Shown here piece after piece: positions 1 to 6,223 of a stretch of DNA of 7,005 nucleotides (its first letter is position 1; every line of letters starts with the position of its first letter). Source of the stretch: an uncultured Eubacteriales bacterium (GTDB taxonomy: Bacteria; Bacillota; Clostridia; Oscillospirales; Acutalibacteraceae); assembly GCA_934636435.1 (NCBI GenBank), contig CAKUAQ010000074.1:1-7005 (forward strand), read 5' to 3'. The notes under the pieces were generated by a model that worked only from the letters and a program-made list of their open reading frames with translations, ran no database searches and was not told where the DNA came from. A program made the position numbers and the translations under genes.

Positions 1-884
1 GTACGCAGGCGTTCATTGACCCGGGCGACCGTCGGTATGGAATTGGCGGCGCCCAGCTGCTCGGTGGAGACCGCCGCAGCAGCCGATGCGACACGCAGCG
101 CCTCCTCGATCGTCTCTCCCTTGCTGAGGCAGGCGGCAAAATACCCGGTGAAGGTATCGCCGGCGCCGGTGGTGTCCACCGGCTCGGCACGGAACGCCGC
201 CTGACGAATCTGCCGCCCGCCGCCGCTGTAAATGCTGCCGGAGCTGCCGAGAGTCAGAACCAGCTCCGTCTGCGGATACAGAGCCGCAAAGCGCCGAATG
301 ATTTCGCCCGGTGTGCTTTTTCCTGTCAAATATTGCCCTTCGGTCTGATTGATGAGCACACAGCTGCACAGCGCCATTTTGTCCCGGTCCACGGCCTCGT
401 TCATGGGCGACGGATTCCAGATCACCCGCAATCCTGCTTTGTGAGCCGCTTCGATCACATACGATGTGCACGGGGTCTCGTTTTGCAGCATACAGATATC
501 CCCCGCTGAAAAATTCGCAAGGATCTCATCAATCTGCCGTTCATTCAGCAAGCCATTCGCGCCGGAATACACGATGATGCAGTTTTCGCCCTTTTTATCC
601 AGCTGAATGATGGCGTGACCGGTTCTCTCCGATGCTATATGCAGATATTCTGTATGTATGCCGTTATCCTCCAGCAGCTTTTTCAGCGAAAGTCCGTCGC
701 TGCCGATATTACCGGCGTGATACACCTCGCCGCCTGCCCGTCCGGCAGCAATGGACTGATTCAACCCCTTACCGCCGGCGTGCTCCGAAAGCTCTTTGGC
801 GGAGACGGTTTCACCCGCAGACACAAACCGCTCCAGCTTGTACACATAGTCGATATTACAGGAGCCGAAATTCAGTATTTTCAT
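1..884 (-). CDS. rbsK: Ribokinase (PfkB family), C-terminus cut by window edge
   Basis: The protein phosphorylates D-ribose with ATP to ribose 5-phosphate in the cytoplasm. The frame is open from ATG 884 to the window edge, giving 294 residues. Ribokinases are about 300-310 residues, so only a short tail is missing. It begins MKILNFGSCNIDYVYKLERF, typical of RbsK. The sugar-binding GGKGxNQ motif is at residues 37-43 (GGKGLNQ, with Leu where RbsK usually has Ala). NPSPMN and INQTE blocks follow. The ATP/anion-hole signature DTTGAGD is at residues 237-243, with Asp243 as catalytic base. A GAGG ribosome binding site sits about 5 bases before the ATG, inside the 7-base gap after the GH78 stop, so translation is probably coupled. 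The RbsK-like N-terminus argues against fructokinase or KDG kinase, but the exact sugar is inferred. It is the only sugar kinase seen here. Confidence 0.93.
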   Translation of the reverse strand, partial: MKILNFGSCNIDYVYKLERFVSAGETVSAKELSEHAGGKGLNQSIAAGRAGGEVYHAGNIGSDGLSLKKLLEDNGIHTEYLHIASERTGHAIIQLDKKGENCIIVYSGANGLLNERQIDEILANFSAGDICMLQNETPCTSYVIEAAHKAGLRVIWNPSPMNEAVDRDKMALCSCVLINQTEGQYLTGKSTPGEIIRRFAALYPQTELVLTLGSSGSIYSGGGRQIRQAAFRAEPVDTTGAGDTFTGYFAACLSKGETIEEALRVASAAAAVSTEQLGAANSIPTVARVNERLR

Positions 885-891
885 CCGTTCC

Positions 892-2580
892 TCAACCTCT
901 CAATGCACCGAGCAGCTCGATCTCGACGCCCTCGGGAGCCTGTATTTTGCTGATAATGGTTCCATCCGGCCGACTCCGGTGATCGATCTCCACCGCACCA
1001 AAGGGCGTCGGGAACGTGCCGTGCGCCCATTCCAATCCCGCCAGTTGCGGATGGATCTTCAGCTTTTTACAGCCCGGTTCCAGAATGGTTACGCCCAGAA
1101 TATGCTCGGTGATATACGGAACCGCACCGGCCGCCCAGCCATGACACAGGCTATGCCGAAAGCCCTTATAGCAGAACGCTCCGCAGTCGCCGTGGATATC
1201 ATGCCGACCGGTCTGCGGCAGCTCCGTCACCGTGTCGTCCGCTTTGAGCCAGTCGGTGCTGAAATCCTCCCAGAAGGACGTGGCACCGCACCGCAGCATT
1301 CCGCCGTAATACTCCTTCAGCAGTTTCAGCGCCTCTTTGCTGCGACCGCTTTCCGCTGCGATATGCAGCATAAAATAAAGCAGGAACGTGGAAAAGCCAC
1401 AGGTGCCGCCCTCGACAATGCGCTTTCCGGCGCTTTCGGCATCCAATGAGCCGGACAGTGCCAGAAACGCCGCCACCTGTTTATATCCGTAGTCGTCATC
1501 CTGCTTCAGCTCCAGCGTTTCTCTGCATTGGCTGCACCGTGCCGCAAGCAACTGCTCCCCGTAATACTCGCACAAGGTCACACCGCAGCTGAGGGCCATT
1601 TTCAGCAGCGTCCGTACTCCGCTCACTGCCGCCGGGGTCTGATAGGTCGGCCAATCGAAGAAATAGAACGTCACCCGATCACTGCCGTCCTCGGCAACTA
1701 AATCGCAGAGATTTTTCAGCAGTTCCAGCGCATAGGTACGGTTGCGCTCCAAAAATTCCGCACTGCCGCTGGCCATATACCAATCCCACAGGATAATGAC
1801 CCACCACATGGAATAGGAATGAAACCCACCGCACATCCAGCCGGGTAGCGGTGTCTGATCCCGCACAAATTCCAGACTCTGCTCCACCAATGGCACACAG
1901 CCAAATACATCCCGGATGGTCATGGTCTCCGGCATCATATCGCCGATCCAAACCAGACGGTCCCGCTTGATGCCATCCCACACCATATTCTGCATATTGA
2001 GATGGCAGGTATATACCGCCGTATCGTAGATTCGATTGAGCGTCTCGTCGCTGCACGAAAATCCACCCTTATATTCATACTCACGATACACAAACACTGC
2101 CAAAATGGATTTGAACTCCACTCGGGCATTTTTGCTTAAAAGCTCGATCTTTACAAAGCGGAAACCGGTTTGTCCCCACTCCTGATCGCTGAGGGGCTGC
2201 ACCGGTACGGTGAACCGTCGTGCCGCATGGTCGTTTCCGGCGTTTTTCTCGCCGATCCGGCTGTCGGCCTCGGCCGCCGATTCGCCAAAGGTGATCCGTA
2301 CCTGCGCATAACCGCCGCATTTGGTATCGGCGATCATCAGCCGGACACCGCCGTTCATTTCAATGCCAAAGTCCAGCAGGACCGAGGCATTTTCGCCGCT
2401 GCTGCCGTTTTCCAGAATTGTGCGGGTCTTCTCGTCATGACCGATCTGCAGGGATTTCCTCTCCAGCAGTTTTTCCGCATCCGCGACCCCGCCGGTGGTC
2501 TGCACCACCCGTACCGGCAGCAGAAATTTCCGCACACGCTCATCCTGTCCGATAAAGTTCAGATTCTCTATAATATTCAT
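892..2580 (-). CDS. GH78-type alpha-L-rhamnosidase-like glycoside hydrolase
   Basis: A predicted cytoplasmic glycosidase of 562 residues. The N-terminal ~170 residues look like the beta-sandwich preceding GH78 catalytic domains (LLDFGIEMNGGVRL near residue 70). The (alpha/alpha)6 catalytic domain follows, with the signature DGIKRDRLVWIGD at residues 202-214. The acidic triad spacing of GH78 (0, +5, +12) is kept as Asp202, Asp207 and Asp214, but the family general acid is normally Glu at +5. GATSFWEDF places the likely general base at Glu438. A SLCHGWAAG block and the usual C-terminal beta domain (WAHGTFPTPFGAVEI) follow. There is no signal peptide, and it is shorter than the common 700-1100 residue members. 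ATG 2580 is preferred to TTG 2589 because AAAGGAG ends directly before that TTG, 9 bases before the ATG. It lies 27 bases after the transporter. Fold and family are firm; rhamnoside specificity is unproven. Confidence 0.88.
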   Translation of the reverse strand: MNIIENLNFIGQDERVRKFLLPVRVVQTTGGVADAEKLLERKSLQIGHDEKTRTILENGSSGENASVLLDFGIEMNGGVRLMIADTKCGGYAQVRITFGESAAEADSRIGEKNAGNDHAARRFTVPVQPLSDQEWGQTGFRFVKIELLSKNARVEFKSILAVFVYREYEYKGGFSCSDETLNRIYDTAVYTCHLNMQNMVWDGIKRDRLVWIGDMMPETMTIRDVFGCVPLVEQSLEFVRDQTPLPGWMCGGFHSYSMWWVIILWDWYMASGSAEFLERNRTYALELLKNLCDLVAEDGSDRVTFYFFDWPTYQTPAAVSGVRTLLKMALSCGVTLCEYYGEQLLAARCSQCRETLELKQDDDYGYKQVAAFLALSGSLDAESAGKRIVEGGTCGFSTFLLYFMLHIAAESGRSKEALKLLKEYYGGMLRCGATSFWEDFSTDWLKADDTVTELPQTGRHDIHGDCGAFCYKGFRHSLCHGWAAGAVPYITEHILGVTILEPGCKKLKIHPQLAGLEWAHGTFPTPFGAVEIDHRSRPDGTIISKIQAPEGVEIELLGALRG

Positions 2581-2589
2581 AGTCAACAA

Positions 2590-2596
2590 CTCCTTT
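2590..2596 (-). promoter_or_regulatory. Ribosome binding site deciding the GH78 start
   Basis: On the minus strand AAAGGAG lies 9 bases before ATG 2580. The in-frame TTG at 2589 abuts the site, leaving no spacing, so it is not the start. Confidence 0.8.
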
Positions 2597-2607
2597 GGTT
2601 TTCCGGC

Positions 2608-3807
2608 TTACACGGTTGTATTTTTCACAGGTTTCTTTCGCATCGAAACGGCCACCACCACACTGGCTGTCAGCATAATCCCGCTCCACACACCAACCAG
2701 ACCGCCCCAACCGATTCGGCCAATGGATGCGGAAAAAGCCAGACTGGACACAGACGCCAGTGCGTAGCCCATGGAATCCAGCACCCCGTTGGCACTGGCG
2801 ACAATGCCGCTGCCGGACAGCTCCGGAATATAAATGCTCCACACCACACCGGCCGCGCACGCGGCGGACAACTTGGCAATGAGCAGCAGCGCCGCATTGA
2901 CATACGGATTCCGCGAGAGCAGCATACCGGCAAAAGCCAGCATGGACACTGCATACATCAGTGCCGCAATGCCCTTTCCGCTGTGTATCGCTTTCCGATA
3001 GATCAGCAAAGTGATAAATGGAGCAAAAAGCCCGGTAAAGGCGATCACCGAATATAGCGAATAGGCGGTCTCCGACGCCATCCCCAGATGCTCCGTCATA
3101 TAGGTCGGGATCCAGAAATTCACCGCCGTGCCGATGATCTCGCCCATAGAGCTGACAAACGCAAAGATCCAGTAATCCTTGAGGCGGAAAACATCGGCAA
3201 CCGCCCGCAGCCCTCTCTTAGGCGCCGGAGCAAAGACGAGGTAGCCCTTTCTTTCAAAGACCGACAGTAGCAGAATATCCACTGCAGCCGCAATTGCTCC
3301 CACGACCGAAGAGACGGTAAACACCCATCGCCAAGGCAAAAATATGGACAACAGGCTGGCGCCCAGAGGCCCCACATAGCACGCCGCACTGAAACCGGCG
3401 CAGATGAGCCTGGCATACTGTACCTCGGTATTCTCGGCGGACACCTTGGTCAGCGTCCCCCGTATCATAGACAGGCAATAGCCCATCACAGCAAAACAGA
3501 CAAAGTGCAGCACCCGGTTTTCCGCAAGCGGCACCAGAAACAGGCACAAGCAGCTGGTCTCCATGCCGACGGTCAGCGTCACCTTATAATGAATACGATC
3601 GCAGATAAACCCATTGATAAACTGACCGACGGCGTAGAATATAAAGTAAACCGAGGACAATGCTCCGATGTACTCTGTCGAGAAAAAGCTCTCCCTGATC
3701 ATATTAGGGGTTGCGACACTCAGCACATTTCGTAAAACATAATTGAAGAAGTAAAATGATACGCAAACTGCGCCGATCTTCAGCGCCTTATGACGGTTTT
3801 TTCCCAT
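2608..3807 (-). CDS. MFS transporter related to the organophosphate:phosphate antiporter (GlpT/UhpT) group
   Basis: An inner-membrane carrier of 399 residues with about 12 hydrophobic segments, the usual MFS size. The first helix carries FNYVLRNVLSVATPNM; Arg26 aligns with Arg45 of GlpT (Arg46 of UhpT), which binds the substrate phosphate. A GQFINGFICDR block at 61-71 is the loop 2-3 MFS motif. In the second half FWIPTYM (231-237) aligns with the GlpT DWSPTYL region. There the second substrate-binding Arg (Arg269 in GlpT) appears to be Gly226. This argues against a classical sugar-phosphate antiporter and for a neutral or singly charged sugar, uronate or nucleoside-like substrate (inference from remembered GlpT sequence). 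An AAGGGAG ribosome binding site lies about 12 bases before ATG 3807. It sits between the phosphatase remnant (25-base gap) and the GH78 gene, and is the only transporter in the window, so it probably imports the substrate of the locus. Confidence 0.87.
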   Translation of the reverse strand: MGKNRHKALKIGAVCVSFYFFNYVLRNVLSVATPNMIRESFFSTEYIGALSSVYFIFYAVGQFINGFICDRIHYKVTLTVGMETSCLCLFLVPLAENRVLHFVCFAVMGYCLSMIRGTLTKVSAENTEVQYARLICAGFSAACYVGPLGASLLSIFLPWRWVFTVSSVVGAIAAAVDILLLSVFERKGYLVFAPAPKRGLRAVADVFRLKDYWIFAFVSSMGEIIGTAVNFWIPTYMTEHLGMASETAYSLYSVIAFTGLFAPFITLLIYRKAIHSGKGIAALMYAVSMLAFAGMLLSRNPYVNAALLLIAKLSAACAAGVVWSIYIPELSGSGIVASANGVLDSMGYALASVSSLAFSASIGRIGWGGLVGVWSGIMLTASVVVAVSMRKKPVKNTTV

Positions 3808-3832
3808 AACGATTTCTTTCTCCCTTTTGTTG

Positions 3833-4389
3833 TCATAAAATGTAATCTGCCATCATCACTTTCCGAAATGCAACAATTTCATCCGGTCGGACGCCGATCT
3901 TTCGGACGATAGATACGACCTTATCCCCGAATATTGCACCCACAAACGAGTTAATAAACCCCACAAAATCCCTCCATGGCGACACCAAACGAGTACGTAT
4001 TTCATGCACACGGCTGAAAGAGGTCAGCTCATAATCCATTTCGAAATCCGACAAAGATACGCCCAGCCGCCCCTCCAAAGCAACGCAAAGAGCACCGGTC
4101 GATCTCACGTCGTATTTTCAAAAGATCCAGAAACAGCCGCCGATCCTCCTCGGTGAAAACAACCTTGAAGTTCGTTCCGTTCGGTTCAGAGCCCGCAGAA
4201 TCTTCCCATACTTCACCGTACCGCCCACGCAGGCCAGCCGCCCCTATCCCGGATATTGAACGCATCCCCGTAGGCGCGGATCATCCGCAGCTGCCCGGTA
4301 GGATAAACGGTTCCGCCGGCGATCGGTCTGCCGCCGCCGTACCCAAATATTGAATCTTCATATATAGCCCTGCACGCCTTTTCAATAGG
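3833..4389 (-). pseudogene. Decayed tyrosine/dual-specificity phosphatase (Y_phosphatase3 type)
   Basis: No single frame spans the region, but successive frames join into one phosphatase. Frame one, to the TGA at 4213, gives YPTGQLRMIRAYGDAFNIRD then GGWP, the N-terminal N(I/V)RDLGGW motif of bacterial PTPs. A one-base loss near 4232 moves to CVGGTVKYGKILR. A second loss, in a G run near 4193, moves to GSEPNGTNFKVVFTEEDRRL and then LFLDLLKIRREID. At about 4095-4100 the sequence jumps to TGALCVALEGRLGVS and DYELTSFS, normally found just after the catalytic loop HCxxGADRTG. The segment from IDLR through the catalytic Cys is therefore missing, probably 60-100 residues. The C-terminal tail is then open to the TGA at 3833. 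No active phosphatase can be made. The remnant leaves about 590 untranslated bases between the SGNH and transporter genes. Family assignment is from remembered consensus; the frameshifts alone could be sequencing errors, the deletion less so. Confidence 0.82.
4281..4361 (-). pseudogene. Possible 5' scrap of an MBL-fold hydrolase gene
   Basis: ATG 4361 opens a 26-residue frame starting MKIQYLGTAAADRSPAEPF and ending at the TGA at 4281. The first eleven residues match the remembered start MKIQYLGTAAAEG(I/W)PALFC of a common clostridial MBL-fold metal-dependent hydrolase, and P and A recur at the expected places. It overlaps, in another frame, the upstream end of the phosphatase remnant. The simplest reading is a deletion joint between two decayed genes. 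The alternative is a chance match in one frame of the phosphatase gene. The ribosome binding site is weak (AGGG, about 6 bases before the ATG). Confidence 0.35.
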
Positions 4390-4397
4390 TTAGCCAG

Positions 4398-4997
4398 TCA
4401 TCCGAGCGCCTGACGGAGCTGCTCCGTCACCACTCCGGCGAGCAGCCGATATCCCTCCGGCTCGTAATGGAACCCATCTGTCAAGCGGATATCCGGCTTG
4501 TCTTTGGCAGCGGCATACAGATCGTCCAGGAGCAGCGCATATTTTTCCGCCAACGCCCGGAGCGCATCGTTTCGCTGCTCCACCGCCCGGTTGAATGCCG
4601 CCGGCACATCCAGAGTGCCCTCCTCCATCACCGGCGTCAGCAGCGCCAGCACCAGCTTTGTCCGGGGCGCCGCCTGCCGGATATGGAGAATGAGCTGCTC
4701 CATGCCCGCTGTATAGTCGTCGATACCGATATGCGCCCCATGCAGCCCATTGCTCAGATGGATCAGCGTATAATCGAATTGCTGCAAAAAGCAATCCAAC
4801 TGCATCGCCAGCGCCGGATTATCCGTCGCCGCAGAGGTGGCCAGCTTATCCACATGATAGGTTCCGGCGAAATTCTCCTTAACAAAGTCATAATAGCCCC
4901 TTGTGATCGAATCGCCCATCAGCAGAATGCGTTCACCGGCTTCATTGGCGTCTTCACACCACAGATCCGACCATTCGTATTTTTCCAGAACAGCCAT
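4398..4997 (-). CDS. SGNH/GDSL hydrolase (probable carbohydrate esterase)
   Basis: A 199-residue single-domain esterase/lipase-fold enzyme, a normal size for the family. Block I is LLMGDSIT with nucleophile Ser30. Block III is HLSNGLHG with Asn83 as oxyanion-hole residue, in the NGLHG form rather than GxND. Block V is DGFHYEPEGY with the Asp174-xx-His177 catalytic pair. No signal peptide or membrane segment is present, so it should act in the cytoplasm. Members near glycosidases usually remove acetyl or other acyl groups from sugars; the ester cleaved here is unknown. ATG 4997 is supported by GGAGGT 8 bases upstream. It is the first gene after the internal promoter at 5122-5150. The stop is followed by the phosphatase remnant. 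Confidence 0.9.
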   Translation of the reverse strand: MAVLEKYEWSDLWCEDANEAGERILLMGDSITRGYYDFVKENFAGTYHVDKLATSAATDNPALAMQLDCFLQQFDYTLIHLSNGLHGAHIGIDDYTAGMEQLILHIRQAAPRTKLVLALLTPVMEEGTLDVPAAFNRAVEQRNDALRALAEKYALLLDDLYAAAKDKPDIRLTDGFHYEPEGYRLLAGVVTEQLRQALG

Positions 4998-5005
4998 AAG
5001 TCTTT

Positions 5006-5011
5006 ACCTCC
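5006..5011 (-). promoter_or_regulatory. Strong ribosome binding site of the SGNH gene
   Basis: GGAGGT on the minus strand, 8 bases before ATG 4997, a near-complete complement of the 16S tail. It lies downstream of the leader stem and is not itself inside that stem. Confidence 0.8.
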
Positions 5012-5042
5012 AATTTGTATTGTACAGAAAAACAAAAGTAAA

Positions 5043-5110
5043 AACCGCTCAAGCATTTATGTCTAATGGTTTCACCGGAAAATACATTTTTCTACACACA
5101 AAGAGCGGTT
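5043..5110 (-). promoter_or_regulatory. Structured 5' leader with a terminator-like end
   Basis: Just after the predicted transcription start, AACCGCTC (5110-5103) pairs perfectly with GAGCGGTT (5050-5043). This closes a 52-base interior, and the second arm runs straight into a T-rich stretch (TTTTTACTTTTGTTTTTC). The interior has smaller possible helices: GAAAA/TTTTC around a 5-base loop, GGT/ACC around GAA, and CATT/AATG. The arrangement resembles an attenuator or a small ligand- or protein-responsive leader with a terminator arm. An 8-bp stem with so long a span is weak as a simple terminator. A 12-codon frame, MYFPVKPLDINA, lies inside it without a good ribosome binding site. No known riboswitch class is recognised. 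Confidence 0.45.
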
Positions 5111-5121
5111 CTTCCGACGCA

Positions 5122-5150
5122 ACTATACCACAATGCTTATCAAGAAGCAA
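5122..5150 (-). promoter_or_regulatory. Sigma-A type promoter with extended -10
   Basis: On the minus strand TTGCTT (5150-5145) is followed by a 17-base spacer and TATAGT (5127-5122). TGG directly precedes the -10, giving the extended TGn element. Transcription would start near 5115, leaving a leader of about 118 bases before the SGNH ATG. It would drive SGNH, transporter, GH78 and ribokinase independently of the two upstream genes. Confidence 0.72.
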
Positions 5151-5151
5151 C

Positions 5152-5167
5152 GGCAGCAATTGCTACC
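5152..5167. promoter_or_regulatory. 16-base near-palindrome next to the -35, probable operator or activator site
   Basis: GGCAGCAATTGCTACC is an inverted repeat with one mismatched pair, centred on AATT and ending one base from the -35 hexamer. Its centre is about 44 bases upstream of the predicted start. That position suits an activator touching RNA polymerase, or a repressor blocking the -35. The even, AATT-centred symmetry fits a dimeric helix-turn-helix regulator, but no regulator gene is in the window. Confidence 0.5.
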
Positions 5168-5296
5168 ATACATGAAATTCAGCTAAACCGACATGGGATA
5201 TCTCCGTTTTTAACCAACGCATTGAATCGCGCCAGTGCTCGACGGTGTGCGAAATCAACCTGTCCGTGTATTCGACCGATCCCATGGTACATCCCA
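5168..5296. other. Remainder of the gap between nucleoside hydrolase and promoter
   Basis: No clear intrinsic terminator follows the nucleoside hydrolase stop. CATGGGAT (5192-5199) and ATCCCATG (5279-5286) form a distant 8-base inverted repeat of doubtful meaning. A 37-codon minus-strand frame (ATG 5292, stop ending 5179) begins four bases after the stop and includes VDFAHRRALARFNALVKNG. It has no proper ribosome binding site and matches no family I know, so it is not called as a gene. Confidence 0.4.
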
Positions 5297-6223
5297 TTAA
5301 AAGCCGTCGTTCCCAACCAGCTTGTCAATCAAATCTTTCATCAACGCATCCCGGGCAATGTAGATCACATAACTCATCACAGCATCGTTATCCACAGGAT
5401 GATAACTCCGGTCATAGCCGGGCAGCCGAGTCTTTTCAATGCGCGTGCCCATAAAGCGACCGTTTTTGTTCAACAGCCATGCCACCGCCGTCACATCCCA
5501 AATGGGTCGTGACCACGGCTTTCCGGCGGCATAGGCATCCGTATCCGACACCGCATACCGGGCAAGATAATCCGCCAGCGGGTTTTTATCGTACAGCCAA
5601 TACTCCAGCTCGGGCTTGCTGATGCGGAATTCACTCACCACGCCGTTGCAGGGGAGCTGTACAAACGGCACCCCGCAGCCCATCACCACCCGTGCGCCGG
5701 CAATATCCTGCTTCATATTGAATTCCGTCGGATCGCCGATCTCCCAGGAGTGTCCCCCCAGCCACACGACCACGATATTCTCCTTGATCTCCGGTTTCAT
5801 CAGCAGAGCCGACGCCACGTTGGTGATGGCGGCAATTGCCACCACATACAGCGGATTTTCCGGCGAATACCGGCTTGCCAGACGGCAGATATTCTCCGCA
5901 GCCGGAGATGCGACCGGCGTTTTTTCGTCCTTCAGATACTCCCGGCTGCCTTTGTAGACAATACCTTTCAAATCAGCACGTCCGGCCAGCTCAAGCACGT
6001 GCAGGATCTCATCGTAGCTCTTTTCCATACCGTCCTCCGGACCGGTACTCTTGGTATTGAAAAACGGTGCCGCATTGATGGCAACCGGGTGCAGCTCCGG
6101 AGAGCGCAGCATATAGGAGATGGCAAACTGGTCGTCCACCTCATTGAATGCGTCTGTATCCAGAATCATATCCACCGGACCGGCAGGCGTTGACAGGTTC
6201 TTGATCCACTGTTCTCTGTTCAT
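5297..6223 (-). CDS. Divergent nucleoside hydrolase (IUNH superfamily)
   Basis: Family members hydrolyse the N-glycosidic bond of ribonucleosides to free base and ribose, using a bound calcium ion. In the 308-residue product from ATG 6223, the calcium motif is ILDTDAFNEVDDQFA. Its Asp22/Asp24 and Asp30/Asp31 correspond to the DxDPGxDD motif, but with two extra residues in the loop. TEFN (Glu167, Asn169) matches the ribose-binding EFN of canonical enzymes, and IWDVTAVAW puts Asp243 at the last calcium ligand. The preceding catalytic His of classical enzymes is Trp242, so substrate or mechanism may differ. The length is normal and there is no signal peptide. ATG 6223 is chosen because GGGTGG lies 4 bases before it; ATG 6235 (312 residues) is possible but its AGGG is too close. 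Ribokinase in the same locus fits a ribose-releasing role. Confidence 0.85.
   Translation of the reverse strand: MNREQWIKNLSTPAGPVDMILDTDAFNEVDDQFAISYMLRSPELHPVAINAAPFFNTKSTGPEDGMEKSYDEILHVLELAGRADLKGIVYKGSREYLKDEKTPVASPAAENICRLASRYSPENPLYVVAIAAITNVASALLMKPEIKENIVVVWLGGHSWEIGDPTEFNMKQDIAGARVVMGCGVPFVQLPCNGVVSEFRISKPELEYWLYDKNPLADYLARYAVSDTDAYAAGKPWSRPIWDVTAVAWLLNKNGRFMGTRIEKTRLPGYDRSYHPVDNDAVMSYVIYIARDALMKDLIDKLVGNDGF

Noticed and set aside
13..471. 152-codon minus-strand open frame
   Set aside because: Out of frame with the ribokinase, whose motifs GGKGLNQ and DTTGAGD lie in another frame over the same bases. Translation is Gly/Arg/Ala-rich.
979..1449. 156-codon plus-strand open frame
   Set aside because: Antisense to the well-supported GH78 catalytic domain, with no domain and no promoter or ribosome binding site.
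2170..3057. 295-codon plus-strand open frame
   Set aside because: It is antisense to both the GH78 and transporter genes, shows low-complexity His/Gln/Arg-rich translation and no recognisable motif, and has no sensible ribosome binding site. It is a codon-bias shadow.
3833..4108. 91-residue minus-strand frame as an independent small gene
   Set aside because: It is the tail of the broken phosphatase, starting only at an internal GTG with no ribosome binding site.
4029..4265. 78-residue minus-strand frame as an independent gene
   Set aside because: Middle part of the same phosphatase remnant; it runs out of frame after REID at the deletion joint.
5030..5060. Catabolite-responsive (cre) element near AAAAACCGCTC
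   Set aside because: It lacks the TG start and the symmetric arms of the consensus; the bases are better explained by the leader stem and its T-rich tail.
4467..5066. 199-codon plus-strand open frame
   Set aside because: Exact antisense shadow of the SGNH hydrolase gene, with no family features.
5192..5286. CATGGGAT/ATCCCATG inverted repeat as a terminator or attachment site
   Set aside because: Arms of 8 bases separated by 79 bases, with no T tract and no repeat elsewhere in the window that I noticed; likely chance.
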